Shown: positions 24,462 through 33,583, counted from the first letter of the stretch. The stretch is DNA of 64,000 bases from Acetivibrio mesophilus (GCF_004102745.1 NZ_RLII01000006.1:62001-126000), one strand, 5' to 3'. Notes: a model not told the origin generated them from the letters alone. A program made the numbers and translations.

Positions 24462-25718
24462 ATGAAAAAGCCTAGAAGAACATCCAGTCCTTTGCGGGTA
24501 GCTTATTTGTTTTCTGCGATACTTGCAGTGAGCAACGGTGTATTCATCTACATAATGTCAGGCAAGAGGCCGGCGGCTTTAATTACCAATATACTAGTCT
24601 GTGCATTTATAGCATTCACAATAAAAGTAGCAACTGATATTACCTTTAAAAGAATCGTTAGTAAAATCAATATGGATATGGAAAAGGTAAATCAGGGGGA
24701 TTTATCTCAATTGATTGAAACGGAAGACACCGGAGAAGTGAAAAAAATATCTGAGGCTGTCAATTCTATGCTACGAGAGATTTGCGCATTGATTGAAAGC
24801 TTCCTCTCTATCTCATCCCTCATTATGGAATCCACAGAAAAAGTGAGTGCGGCAGCAGAGTCGGCATCACAAGCCATGGATGAGATATCGAAAACGGTGG
24901 ATCAAATAGCTGTAGGAGCATCATCCCAAGCGAATGAGGCACAGCAGGGTGTACAGGTTATGGATAAATTATCGGAACAGATCAGTCTGGTATATCAAAA
25001 CTATAACAGTATTACTGATGATACGAGAAAAATCAGTGATTTGAATAATGTTGGGCTACAATCGGTTAAAGTATTGAGGGATAGAGCCAAGGAGAATTAT
25101 GATACAACAGAAAAGATATTTTCAGTTGTTGAAAAGCTTACAAATGGTGTAAAGGATATAGGAAGCTTTGTTGAGTCCATTGAAAGTATAGCAGAGCAAA
25201 CAAACCTGTTGGCACTGAATGCAGCGATAGAAGCGGCAAGGGCCGGTGAAGCGGGTAAGGGATTTGCTGTAGTTGCCGATGAAGTGAGGAAGCTTGCCGA
25301 CCAGAGCAGAAAATCTACAGAAGAGATTAATTTATTGATGAACAGTATACAGGAAGAGTCTGTATTGGCGATAGAGTCTATGGAAATAATGAGAAGAGTA
25401 TCGGCAGACCAGAATGATGCTGTTAATCAGACGGATAGTGCATTCAGTGACATTGCAAACGCAATAAATTCCATAGTTCTAAGAATCAACGATGTAAATC
25501 AGGCAGTTGCAAAAATGCAGAATGACAAGGGAGAGGTAATTTCAGCGATTGAGAACATCTCGGCAGTTTCCATGGAGACTGCTGCATTCAGCAAAGGAGT
25601 GGCGGCGACAACGGATCACCAGCTAAAATATATCGGCGATATGAAGGGCGCTTCCAGCCGTCTTAACGAACTTGTGGAGGAACTGGATGGCAGACTGGCA
25701 AAATATAAGATAAAATGA
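24462..25718 (+). CDS. Methyl-accepting chemotaxis protein without large sensor domain
   Basis: 418 residues. Two closely spaced helices (about 10-31 and 36-52) leave almost no extracellular domain. A HAMP-like linker follows (about 53-110), then the MCP signalling domain with the conserved hairpin tip [20 protein letters not shown] and [20 protein letters not shown]. It should pass a membrane or cytoplasmic cue to CheA/CheW; no che genes lie nearby. ATG at 24462 has ATAGGAGGG 8 bases upstream. Its own terminator follows. Confidence 0.92.
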   Translation: MKKPRRTSSPLRVAYLFSAILAVSNGVFIYIMSGKRPAALITNILVCAFIAFTIKVATDITFKRIVSKINMDMEKVNQGDLSQLIETEDTGEVKKISEAVNSMLREICALIESFLSISSLIMESTEKVSAAAESASQAMDEISKTVDQIAVGASSQANEAQQGVQVMDKLSEQISLVYQNYNSITDDTRKISDLNNVGLQSVKVLRDRAKENYDTTEKIFSVVEKLTNGVKDIGSFVESIESIAEQTNLLALNAAIEAARAGEAGKGFAVVADEVRKLADQSRKSTEEINLLMNSIQEESVLAIESMEIMRRVSADQNDAVNQTDSAFSDIANAINSIVLRINDVNQAVAKMQNDKGEVISAIENISAVSMETAAFSKGVAATTDHQLKYIGDMKGASSRLNELVEELDGRLAKYKIK

Positions 25719-25746
25719 TCTTGTTATAACTTATTTCCAAGCTTTC

Positions 25747-25771
25747 AATAAGGCCTTTATAGGGCCTTATT
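25747..25771 (+). terminator. Hairpin terminator after the chemoreceptor gene
   Basis: AATAAGGCC (25747-25755) pairs with GGCCTTATT (25763-25771); the tail ATAATTT is only weakly U-rich. Confidence 0.7.
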
Positions 25772-25779
25772 ATAATTTA

Positions 25780-25832
25780 GCCTCTTTTGGTGAAATGAAA
25801 GAGGCAAAAGCGAAGGACACGATGTCTTGAAC
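25780..25832 (+). repeat. Post-terminator hairpin repeat, copy D (extended form)
   Basis: GCCTCTT, loop TTGGTGAAATGA, AAGAGGC (25780-25805), then AAAAGCGAA and a second small stem GGAC-ACGAT-GTCT (25815-25827) and TTGAAC. The second half is shared with copy E. Confidence 0.75.
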
Positions 25833-25881
25833 TTTTTATTGAAAGGATATTTTCAAATTTGCCCGTAATTACCTGGAATCA

Positions 25882-25909
25882 TTGACTATTTTCTTCGCAC
25901 CGTGATAAT
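25882..25909 (+). promoter_or_regulatory. Possible promoter of the AarF/UbiB gene
   Basis: TTGACT (25882-25887), 16-base spacer, GATAAT (25904-25909), 146 bases before the start codon. The rest of the 25719-26055 gap holds only the terminator and repeat D. Confidence 0.45.
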
Positions 25910-26055
25910 ATTAAATTAGTTGGCTATATAGCATCAAACAATATCCAATTCTCTCGAATGTAAAAGTTCAAATAGATAATAATAAATAGTAAAAATATAT
26001 GGGCAGGGTATAAAAAGCATTCTAAATGAAGCAAAACTGCAAATCGGGGGATAAC

Positions 26056-27756
26056 ATGGTTATAAACAAAAGGGTCAATATAAAAAGATATAAAGAAATA
26101 ATATCTGTCTTTGCCAAGCATGGTTTTGGTCTGTTGTTTGATCAGCTGGGGATTTTTGACTACTTGAAGATGGGTAAAAAGATTACATCCACTGAAGGAG
26201 ATGACGATAGCTCAAGACTCTCTATGGGTGAGCGGATTCGGCTGTCCTGTGAAGAACTGGGCCCAACGTTTGTAAAGATAGGGCAGATACTCAGTACAAG
26301 ACCCGATGTGATTCCGTCCGACATTATTGAAGAACTAAAAAAGCTTCAGGATTCTGTGCATCCTTTTTCTTTTGAGGAAGTTAGGACAGTAGTGGAAAGT
26401 GAGTTTGAGGATAAGCTTGAGAATATCTACTTGGAGTTTATTGAGGAACCTATTGCTGCGGCTTCCATATCCCAGGTTCATTGCGCAAAGCTAAAATCCG
26501 GGGAGAAGGTTGCGGTTAAAGTACAGAGGCCAGGAATAGAGAGAAACATAGATCTCGATTTAAATATTCTCAAGGATCTTGTGCATTTTATCGAAAATCA
26601 CACAAAATACGGGAAGATTTACGATCTTATCGGAATGGTGATAGACTTTGAAAAAACGATAAAGAACGAGCTGGATTTTACTAGAGAAGGGGAAAATGCC
26701 GATACTTTCAAGAAGAATTTTGCTAAAGAAGGAATTGCCAGAGTTCCCGAGATAAAATGGACATATACCACAAGACGTGTGCTTACGATGGAGTACATTG
26801 AAGGTATCGGGATTGATGATATTAAGAAATTGGAAAGGGCGAGGATTGACAGAGTAGAGCTGGCCAGAAACCTTGCCACATCAATATGCAATCAAATATT
26901 AACAGACGGTTTTTACCACGCGGACCCACACCCGGGGAACATCAGAGTTCTTCAGGATGGTACGATAGTTTTTCTGGACCTGGGCATGGTGGGCAGTATT
27001 GGGGAGTCACGGAAGAAAAGTATATCGAATTTCTTCATAGGCTTATCCACCAAAAACAGCAAAATAGTTGCCAGGTCGATTGTTGACCTGGGAGAAATAT
27101 CGGAAAGGCGTAATTTAAAAAGGTTTGAAAAAGACATAGATAGAATGATTGATAAGTACATTGCTATGCCTTGGAGCGAAATAAAGGTGGTTGACCTGTT
27201 TTATGAGGTGTTTAATATTGCGTTTATAAATGAAATAAAGATACCTCGAGAATTTGCTATGCTGGCCAAAACCCTTGGTACTGCTCAAGGTGTGCTGGAA
27301 AAGCTGGCACCGGATCTTAACTCCATTGAAATTGCCAAACCCATAGCGAAGAAGCTGATTTATCAATCCTTCTCGGTAAAAAACGTTACCAATAGCATAA
27401 AGAAGAATGCTCTAAATTATCGGGACGTGGTGGACCTGTTTAATGAATTTCCGTTCATTGCTTTGAGCTTTTTGGAAAAATTCGAAGATAGAGATTATAC
27501 CCTTCAGCTTGGGATTAAAGATATTGATAGAATTATGAAGAGGCTCGACAGGAACTTTAATAGGATGTCTTTTAGTGTAGTACTTCTTGCTGTAAGTATC
27601 ATTATTACGGGTATTATTATAGGCTCCAGCCAGAGCGCAAGCGCAGGAAGCGAAATGTATTTTGTAAATGTTACGGCACTTCGGATTGGGCTAGGAACTG
27701 TGGTGGCCATTATATTAGGTCTAATCATTTCAATGTTTCGATCAGATCACTTTTAA
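26056..27756 (+). CDS. AarF/UbiB/ABC1-family atypical kinase
   Basis: 566 residues. UbiB-fold protein with the family's KxGQ motif (FVKIGQILSTRPDVIPSD), AASISQVHCAKLKSGEKVAV, KVQRPGI, TREGENADTF, the catalytic-loop-like GFYHADPHPGN and the metal-binding FLDLGMVGSIG. Two helices at about 505-525 and 540-560 anchor it in the membrane. In respiring bacteria UbiB supports quinone synthesis as an ATPase; in a clostridium the lipid substrate is unknown. ATG at 26056 has a G-run just upstream; the extension to ATG 26026 has no site. Confidence 0.9.
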   Translation: MVINKRVNIKRYKEIISVFAKHGFGLLFDQLGIFDYLKMGKKITSTEGDDDSSRLSMGERIRLSCEELGPTFVKIGQILSTRPDVIPSDIIEELKKLQDSVHPFSFEEVRTVVESEFEDKLENIYLEFIEEPIAAASISQVHCAKLKSGEKVAVKVQRPGIERNIDLDLNILKDLVHFIENHTKYGKIYDLIGMVIDFEKTIKNELDFTREGENADTFKKNFAKEGIARVPEIKWTYTTRRVLTMEYIEGIGIDDIKKLERARIDRVELARNLATSICNQILTDGFYHADPHPGNIRVLQDGTIVFLDLGMVGSIGESRKKSISNFFIGLSTKNSKIVARSIVDLGEISERRNLKRFEKDIDRMIDKYIAMPWSEIKVVDLFYEVFNIAFINEIKIPREFAMLAKTLGTAQGVLEKLAPDLNSIEIAKPIAKKLIYQSFSVKNVTNSIKKNALNYRDVVDLFNEFPFIALSFLEKFEDRDYTLQLGIKDIDRIMKRLDRNFNRMSFSVVLLAVSIIITGIIIGSSQSASAGSEMYFVNVTALRIGLGTVVAIILGLIISMFRSDHF

Positions 27757-27867
27757 TCTATGTTTTTCGTAAATTCAGTTTTGAATACCAGGTACGGATT
27801 ATTATAAGATTTGATGTTTTTGTGAACCATTTTACTACATTGAATTCTTCGATCTTTGATGAATTAT

Positions 27868-27890
27868 AATGGGGGCAATATGCCCCCGTT
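27868..27890. terminator. Shared hairpin terminator between convergent genes
   Basis: GGGGGCA-ATA-TGCCCCC with flanking AAT/GTT pairs (27868-27890). It lies between the AarF gene (plus) and the P-ATPase (minus); tails are moderately AT-rich on both sides. Confidence 0.75.
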
Positions 27891-27905
27891 ATAGTTTCAT
27901 TATTA

Positions 27906-30500
27906 TTATGCTTTCTTTACTGCAAATGCAATAAGTTTAACCAATTCCACAATAGGAATAATTGCAAAGGCAAGACCTATTGAGATAAGGAAGTTTGATC
28001 CTGAAAGCGGAGTCAGCTTAAATATGTTATTAACACCCGGTACATATATTACAAATAGCGATAAAGCGAAAGCTAATACCATTGCACCAAATAAAACCTT
28101 GTTGTGGGTTTTCAATCTGAAAATAGACTTGGTCATTGACCTTAGGTTGAGGGATTGGAAAACCTCACATGTGGACATTGTTAAAAATGCCATTGTCATT
28201 CCTATTATATGGGATTGTGTGTTGCCTATAAAGTAGGATATCAACGTTAATGCTGCAATGGCAATACCTTGATATATTATATTAATTCCTAGGCCATTGG
28301 CAAAAATCCCTTCTTTTGTGCTACGAGGAGGTCTTTTCATAATGTCTTCTTCGGCTTCTTCCATACCTAGTGCTATGGCTGGCAGTGTGTCGGTTACAAG
28401 GTTAATCCACAGTATATGTATAGGTGAAAACAGTATAAATCCTTGAAGTGTAGCTATAAACAATGCAATAACCTCGCTCAAGTTTGAGGATAAAAGGAAC
28501 TGTATAGACTTACGGATGTTGTCATATATTCTACGTCCCTCCTCAACTGCATACACAATTGAAGCAAAGTTGTCGTCAGCCAGAACCATATCGGATACAT
28601 TTTTCGTAACATCGGTACCGGTAATTCCCATACCAACGCCTATATCGGCGGATTTAAGAGCCGGGGCATCGTTAACGCCGTCGCCCGTCATTGCAGTGAT
28701 TTTGCCGCGGTTTCTCCATGCATTTACAATTCGCACCTTATGCTCAGGCTGTACTCTTGCATAGACGGAATAGTTTTTAACCTTTTCTTCAAAATCAATG
28801 TCGGATATTTCAGACAGCTCCGCTCCAGTGATAGCCTGACTTTCATCGGAGATAATGCCCAATTCTTTTGCAATAGCAACTGCAGTATCTTTATGGTCCC
28901 CAGTGATCATAATAGGGCGTATACCTGCCTGACGGCATTTTTCGATGGCTGCTTTTACCTCCGGACGTACAGGGTCAATCATGCCTGCAAGACCAATAAA
29001 TGTTAGGTCCCGTTCAAGGCTTTCTGGAGATGTGTCAGCAGGCAAGGAATCAGTCTCCTTCATTGCCGATGCCAAGACACGAAGGGCTTTATTTGCCATC
29101 TTCTTGTTTTCACTGAGAATCTCGGTGCGGTGCTTATCTGTCAGAGGAACCACACCATCTTTTGTGAGAATGTGAGTGCAGTTCTTCAGAAGCTCATCGG
29201 GTGCTCCCTTTGTATACTGAACAAATTTGCCGCCTTCAGTCTTGTGGACTGTAGACATCATTTTCCTAACTGAATCAAAGGGGGCTTCTGCAACACGGGG
29301 CATTTTCTTTTCCATTTCGGTTTTATTGATCCCCATATCAAAAGCATATCGTACAAGGGAGCTCTCTGTAGGCTCACCGATTACTTCGCCGTTTTCTCCC
29401 GATATATTGGCATCATTGCAAAGAGCCATGGAGACAGCAAGCTTTTGGACATCTCCAAAGGAATCTACAACAGTCATTTTATTTTGAGTCAAAGTACCTG
29501 TCTTATCGGAACAGATAATTTGTGTACATCCCAATGTTTCAACTGCGGTTAGTTTTCGGATGATGGAATTGCGTTTGGACATTTTTGTGACACCGATGGA
29601 AAGAACAACGGTGACAACCGCTACCAAACCTTCCGGAATTGCAGCAACAGCTAGACTGATTGCCAGCAAAAATGTGTCCAGAACATTATCCCCTGAAAAA
29701 CCTCCGCTCCTCAATACTCCAAAGACAAATATGAATATACAGATTCCGAGTACACCCACGCTAAGTACCTTGCTCAATCCGGCAAGTTTTTTCTGCAATG
29801 GTGTTTTTTCCTCGTTCGTATTGGAAATAATGTTTGCGATTTTTCCCATTTCTGTGGACATTCCGGTGCTGACTACAACACCTTCGCCGCGGCCGTATAC
29901 AACATTGGTGCCCATGTAAGCCATGTTGCGGCGATCGCCAAGAGAAATGTCCTTATCCGATGGAGGTATGGCATCGGCATCTTTCTCGGTAGGCACTGAT
30001 TCTCCGGTGAGGGATGCTTCTTCGATTTTCAAGCTTGAGGCTTCAATAATCCTCATATCCGCAGGAACAGCATCACCTGCTTCGATAAGGACTATATCAC
30101 CGGGTACAATTTCGTCGGACTTGATTTGCATCACCTGACCGTTTCTCCTGACTTTAGAGTAAGGAGATGACATTTTCTGCAGGGCTTCAATGGCTTTTTC
30201 TGCTTTTCCTTCCTGCACTACACCCAGTATTGAATTTACAACTACAACCATCAGTATGATGATGGAATCAGCCGGCTCTCCCGCAATGCCTGAAATAATG
30301 GCTGCTACAATCAAAACAATGATCATAGGGTCCTTCAACTGGTCTAAAAATTTGGCAAAGACTGTTTTCCTTTTGCCTTCGTCCAGCTTGTTATGACCGT
30401 ATTTTTCAAGCCTCTGTGTAGCATCCGTTGGGTTAATACCGTTTTTGGAGCTTCCCAGCTGTTTTAATACAGTTTCGATACTTTCAAAATAGTGTTTCAT
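27906..30500 (-). CDS. Ca2+-type P-type ATPase (P2, SERCA/PMCA-like)
   Basis: 864 residues. ATP-driven cation pump in the cytoplasmic membrane. Actuator loop EASLTGESVPTEKD, phosphorylation site CSDKTGTLTQNKM, nucleotide and hinge motifs ITGDHKDTAVAIAKELGI and MTGDGVNDAPALKSADIGVG. Helix motifs support Ca2+: AAIPEGL in M4 (Glu), SSNLSEVIALF in M5, NLVTDTLPAIALGME in M6. ATG at 30500 with AAAGGA upstream. It faces a TetR gene across a 283-base region that holds two palindromes. Confidence 0.93.
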   Translation of the reverse strand: MKHYFESIETVLKQLGSSKNGINPTDATQRLEKYGHNKLDEGKRKTVFAKFLDQLKDPMIIVLIVAAIISGIAGEPADSIIILMVVVVNSILGVVQEGKAEKAIEALQKMSSPYSKVRRNGQVMQIKSDEIVPGDIVLIEAGDAVPADMRIIEASSLKIEEASLTGESVPTEKDADAIPPSDKDISLGDRRNMAYMGTNVVYGRGEGVVVSTGMSTEMGKIANIISNTNEEKTPLQKKLAGLSKVLSVGVLGICIFIFVFGVLRSGGFSGDNVLDTFLLAISLAVAAIPEGLVAVVTVVLSIGVTKMSKRNSIIRKLTAVETLGCTQIICSDKTGTLTQNKMTVVDSFGDVQKLAVSMALCNDANISGENGEVIGEPTESSLVRYAFDMGINKTEMEKKMPRVAEAPFDSVRKMMSTVHKTEGGKFVQYTKGAPDELLKNCTHILTKDGVVPLTDKHRTEILSENKKMANKALRVLASAMKETDSLPADTSPESLERDLTFIGLAGMIDPVRPEVKAAIEKCRQAGIRPIMITGDHKDTAVAIAKELGIISDESQAITGAELSEISDIDFEEKVKNYSVYARVQPEHKVRIVNAWRNRGKITAMTGDGVNDAPALKSADIGVGMGITGTDVTKNVSDMVLADDNFASIVYAVEEGRRIYDNIRKSIQFLLSSNLSEVIALFIATLQGFILFSPIHILWINLVTDTLPAIALGMEEAEEDIMKRPPRSTKEGIFANGLGINIIYQGIAIAALTLISYFIGNTQSHIIGMTMAFLTMSTCEVFQSLNLRSMTKSIFRLKTHNKVLFGAMVLAFALSLFVIYVPGVNNIFKLTPLSGSNFLISIGLAFAIIPIVELVKLIAFAVKKA

Positions 30501-30550
30501 TTCCCATGTCCTTTCATAATAATTTTATTTTCATTATTTAATGTATTATT

Positions 30551-30566
30551 TTTAGGATATCCTAAA
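30551..30566. promoter_or_regulatory. 16-bp perfect palindrome in the P-ATPase promoter region
   Basis: TTTAGGATATCCTAAA is perfectly self-complementary. A second half-site, ATATCCTAA, lies at 30583-30591, inside the likely -10 area. The palindrome would fall at about +7 to +22 of the ATPase transcript, a normal repressor position. Confidence 0.5.
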
Positions 30567-30579
30567 TTAGCCAGTAAAT

Positions 30580-30608
30580 ATTATATCCTAATAGCTTTGT
30601 TTGAAACA
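30580..30608 (-). promoter_or_regulatory. Possible promoter of the P-ATPase gene
   Basis: Minus-strand TATAAT at 30580-30585 with a poor -35 (TTGTTT-like at an 18-base spacing, around 30604-30609). The perfect -10 and the operator-like palindrome just downstream make it plausible. Confidence 0.4.
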
Positions 30609-30701
30609 ATGATGTCCAAGGGTTAAGGTCTAATTAACAATTATCTTTACAAATAATCTACCATGAGATAAGATTTAAAAAAACCAATATTTATAACTAA
30701 G

Positions 30702-30747
30702 TGTCCGGTTTTTACACAGATTGCCCAAAGTGTGTAATTTTCGGACA
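30702..30747. promoter_or_regulatory. 46-bp two-part palindrome upstream of the TetR gene, likely operator
   Basis: TGTCCG (30702-30707), 5 bases, TACACA (30713-30718), 12 bases, TGTGTA (30731-30736), 5 bases, CGGACA (30742-30747). Both six-base words mirror exactly with equal spacing. It ends 36 bases before the TetR start codon, as expected for autoregulation. Confidence 0.6.
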
Positions 30748-30783
30748 GATTATATTAAATGTCCATATATGAGGTGATTGATA

Positions 30784-31344
30784 ATGGCAAAACCCGAGCT
30801 TACCAAACAGCTAATAGCTCAAACTCTAAAGAAACTTATGTTGAACACTCCGCTGGATAAAATAAGTGTTCAAGAAATTGTAGACGCATGCGGTCTAAAT
30901 AGAAAAACCTTTTATTATCATTTTCAAGATAAACAGGCCCTAGTCTGTTGGATTTTTGACACTGAATTTGCAAGCCTTACAGATGTCAATCAAGATAACT
31001 CAGTGTTTGACGAGCTTGTGGAGCACTTATATAAAAACAGGGACTTTTATGTTGCTGCCCTTACTTCAAACGTGCAAAACAATCTTAGTGAACATTTTTT
31101 CAGGATTATTTATGAATCTATTAAGGAAAAAGCTGAAGATGTGCTGGGGGACAATAAAATTGCACCAGCTGAATTCAATATAATTATAGATTATTTTACC
31201 AATGCGATTGTCGGGAGTATTACCCAATGGGCGAGAGGGGGAATGAAAAGCCCTCCTTATGAATATAGAACGAGTTTTTATCCGTTAACGGAGGAATGCC
31301 TGAGATTTATTGTTGAGAAAAAGATTAAGAAGCACAATAAGTAA
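30784..31344 (+). CDS. TetR/AcrR-family transcriptional regulator (DhaS-like)
   Basis: 186 residues. The N-terminal HTH region reads LAKP-like start, KLMLNTPLDKISVQEIVDAC, GLNRKTFYYHFQDKQALVCW, the classic TetR helix-turn-helix. The C-terminal domain (about 75-180) resembles the regulators of the dihydroxyacetone kinase/DhaS subgroup; the ligand is unknown. ATG at 30784 has GAGGTGATT upstream; the TTG at 30778 in frame is not preferred. Candidate target: itself, through the palindrome at 30702-30747. The divergent P-ATPase is a second possible target. Confidence 0.88.
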   Translation: MAKPELTKQLIAQTLKKLMLNTPLDKISVQEIVDACGLNRKTFYYHFQDKQALVCWIFDTEFASLTDVNQDNSVFDELVEHLYKNRDFYVAALTSNVQNNLSEHFFRIIYESIKEKAEDVLGDNKIAPAEFNIIIDYFTNAIVGSITQWARGGMKSPPYEYRTSFYPLTEECLRFIVEKKIKKHNK

Positions 31345-31425
31345 CAAGAGTAGAGAGTGTCATAGGATATTTGTTGAGAAAAAGATAAAAAGGTAGAAAA
31401 GGAGGTAATAAGTGTATTATAATAA

Positions 31426-31632
31426 GATATAAAAGCTAGTAGGTGCGTATTTGCCAACTTGCAGCAAAAGACTGAATTGCTGAAGATTATCGATAGCAAT
31501 TTTGAAAGAATAAGTTACGGGTATTTACTGAAAGGACATGGTTTGTTTTCTTTTGCTTCTTCCTTGGAGAAGGCTCAAATATATACAGAAGCGTTTGAAT
31601 TTTTATTTATGTACGAATATATGAAAAATTAA
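31426..31632 (+). pseudogene. Remnant of a class II aldolase/adducin-family gene (C-terminus only)
   Basis: A 68-codon open stretch with no good start codon. ISYGYLLKGHGLFSFASSLE followed by KAQIYTEAFEFLFMYEYMKN matches the C-terminal end of class II aldolases and MtnB-like dehydratases, where a G-H-G metal/active-site histidine precedes an E-A-x5-E-x-x-E-x-L helix. The first about 150 residues of the family are absent. Probably a deletion remnant; a real short gene is unlikely. Confidence 0.5.
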
Positions 31633-31965
31633 CTTATTTAGCGGTGCTTTCTAACTTTTAATCGCAAATATAACATGATAGTATACGTGATTAAGAGTTT
31701 TCCCAATTCATTAAGATTAAAAGACGATAGTTTCATTATCTATGACGATATTTTATTTAAAATATTCTGTAGATAATGAAACAATCAGCATTAATTCGGA
31801 TAATCCTGGATACTTATTAGAAACTTTAGATACTACAGTCAGAGCAAAGTTTCATAAATCAGATAAGACTTTTAAAGCAAATACTAATGGTGAAGAAGAC
31901 AGGTACTAATGTGGGGTTCAATAATATATAATTAATAAATGAATATGAAGGAGAGGGTGTTTTAA
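31633..31965. other. Non-coding stretch upstream of the TraB-like gene
   Basis: 333 bases with no supported gene. It contains the long hairpin at 31726-31786. A frame downstream of it reads ISINSDNPGYLLETLDTTVR and stops shortly after; I recognise nothing in it. Confidence 0.4.
31726..31786. repeat. Long imperfect inverted repeat with palindromic loop
   Basis: GATAGTTTCATTATCTA (31726-31742) and TAGATAATGAAACAATC (31770-31786) pair over 17 positions with one mismatch. The loop itself contains ATATTTTATTTAAAATAT (31748-31765), which can form an inner stem. No U-tract follows. Confidence 0.65.
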
Positions 31966-33408
31966 ATGAAAAAAACAGCAATGGTAAAAGTAGTTGTAGC
32001 AGCATTGATAGTTGTGCTTTCACTGCAAGTTCTTGTGTTTGCAGAAGAACAGCCGCAACTTCTAGTATCGGCACCTGTTGAACAACCGGACGCATGGGCT
32101 TTGGAAGCTGTGCAATGGTCGGCAATATATGGACTTGCATCCGAGGAGATGTATGCAAAGTATTCATCTAAGGCCACACAGGAAGAGTTACTTCAGGTTT
32201 GTGCAAATCTTTATGAAAGATTAACAGGTAAAGCTGTTGATCAGGAAGATGAAAAACTCTTTACTGATAACGACAAGTTTGCAGCTCAAAAAGAAGCAAC
32301 TAGGCTGGAAATGGTCACAGCTGTATACAATGTGCTAAAGGCCGCACAACCGGAATTTGATTTTAACGCCAATATAAATCTTACCTTCAAGGATATTGGC
32401 TCAATACCTGAGAGTTCACTGGATATTATTAAGTATTCTGTCTCAAAAGGTATATTAAACGGAAGGAGTAAGGAAATTCTCGATCTTGAAAGTCAATGCA
32501 CAAGGCAGGAACTGTTAGTATTTACAAAAAACGCATATGAGTTTGCTATATATGAGTCGGGAAGGGATTCTAAAGGTGCCTTTTGGAAAGTAAGTGATGA
32601 GGATAGTACAGTCTATCTGCTGGGTTCAATACATATTGCGGATGCAACATTGTATCCGTTATCGAAAGACATATTGAATGCTTATGAGCAATCTGATGCT
32701 TTAGTTGTTGAAGCAGACATTTCAAAGCAGGAAGAATCAGCGAAATATATGGCGGAAAAGGCTATGTATGAAGATGAAAATACTCTTGACAAAAATGTAC
32801 CGGAAGATATTTATAAGCAATTTGTAGAGTTTATTACTCCTTATGAAATTGGTGAGGAAGTATATAACAAGTTTAAGCCTTGGTATGCGGCATTGCTGGT
32901 TCAAAACCTGCAGCTTTCAGAAAACTCATATAGCGGAAACTTGGGAGTAGATATTTATTTTCTTTCAAAGGCAATGGGTCAAAAAGACATATTGGAAATA
33001 GAAGGCATCAAGTTCCAGGTAGATATGTTTGACTCTTTCTCAAGTGAACTTCAAACTCAGTTTTTGGCTTCCAGTTTAGGTTTAAGTGAAGGAGATGAAG
33101 AAACAGAAGCAAACGCTGAAGCAAATATAGAGTTGGTTGCCTATATGTTAAAGTGCTGGAAAGAAGGCAATACAGAAGAGCTTGCAAAGATAGTTAAGGC
33201 TGACCACGAAGTTGAAGGAGAAGTTAATGAGTTTAATGAAAAAATGTGGATATCAAGGGATAACAATATGGCACAAAAGGTGAAAGACTACCTTGCCGAT
33301 CCGGAAAGCAAAACTTATTTTGTGGTAGTCGGAGCAGGGCATATGGTAGGAAGCAATGGAATTGTTGCACAATTGGAGGACGAATATAAAGTAGAGCAAA
33401 TTAAATAA
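31966..33408 (+). CDS. Secreted TraB/GumN (Tiki-like) family protein with SLH-like N-terminus
   Basis: 480 residues. Signal peptide about 1-26 (MVKVVVAALIVVLSLQVLVF then AEE). Residues about 40-185 look like degenerate S-layer-homology repeats (WALEAVQWSAIYGLA, TRLEMVTAVYNVL, LDIIKYSVSKGILNGRSKE). Residues about 200-478 are the TraB/GumN domain: VYLLGSIHIADATLYPLS, ALVVEADIS, GVDIYFLSKAMGQKDILEIE, VVVGAGHMVGSNGIVAQLE, including the GxH and GHM motifs of Tiki-type metalloprotease-like proteins. Probably cell-wall attached. RBS AAGGAGAGGG lies about 10 bases before ATG 31966. The substrate is unknown. Confidence 0.85.
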   Translation: MKKTAMVKVVVAALIVVLSLQVLVFAEEQPQLLVSAPVEQPDAWALEAVQWSAIYGLASEEMYAKYSSKATQEELLQVCANLYERLTGKAVDQEDEKLFTDNDKFAAQKEATRLEMVTAVYNVLKAAQPEFDFNANINLTFKDIGSIPESSLDIIKYSVSKGILNGRSKEILDLESQCTRQELLVFTKNAYEFAIYESGRDSKGAFWKVSDEDSTVYLLGSIHIADATLYPLSKDILNAYEQSDALVVEADISKQEESAKYMAEKAMYEDENTLDKNVPEDIYKQFVEFITPYEIGEEVYNKFKPWYAALLVQNLQLSENSYSGNLGVDIYFLSKAMGQKDILEIEGIKFQVDMFDSFSSELQTQFLASSLGLSEGDEETEANAEANIELVAYMLKCWKEGNTEELAKIVKADHEVEGEVNEFNEKMWISRDNNMAQKVKDYLADPESKTYFVVVGAGHMVGSNGIVAQLEDEYKVEQIK

Positions 33409-33427
33409 ATCAAACATAAGACAAATT

Positions 33428-33464
33428 AAAAGCGGGAGGTCTTAGATAGCCTTACCGCTTTTTT
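33428..33464 (+). terminator. Intrinsic terminator of the TraB-like gene
   Basis: AAAAGCGG (33428-33435) pairs with CCGCTTTT (33455-33462) and T-run continues; inner bases extend the stem imperfectly. Confidence 0.85.
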
Positions 33465-33470
33465 GTTTTA

Positions 33471-33500
33471 GCCTATTTCATTCCACGGGAAATGGTGGGC
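33471..33500. repeat. Possible degenerate, inverted copy of the post-terminator repeat
   Basis: GCCTATTTCATTCCACGGGA... to GGGC can fold (ATTTC with GAAAT, GCC with GGC). On the minus strand GTGGAATGAAATAGGC resembles the right half of the 19200/42829 family. It starts 6 bases after a terminator, like the others. Confidence 0.35.
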
Positions 33501-33583
33501 AAAATGAAGAAATAAAGGAGATTAATTATCTGTGTCGAATACAAATTACTGCTTTAGGATGAAAATAAAGGGGTGTATATGAA

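Noticed and set aside
28024-30396. Series of plus-strand frames opposite the P-ATPase
   Set aside because: Shadow frames of a long conserved gene.
31306-31400. Near-duplicate of TTGTTGAGAAAAAGAT about 60 bases apart after the TetR gene
   Set aside because: Short AT-rich local duplication without further structure; no attachment-site or mobile-element context.
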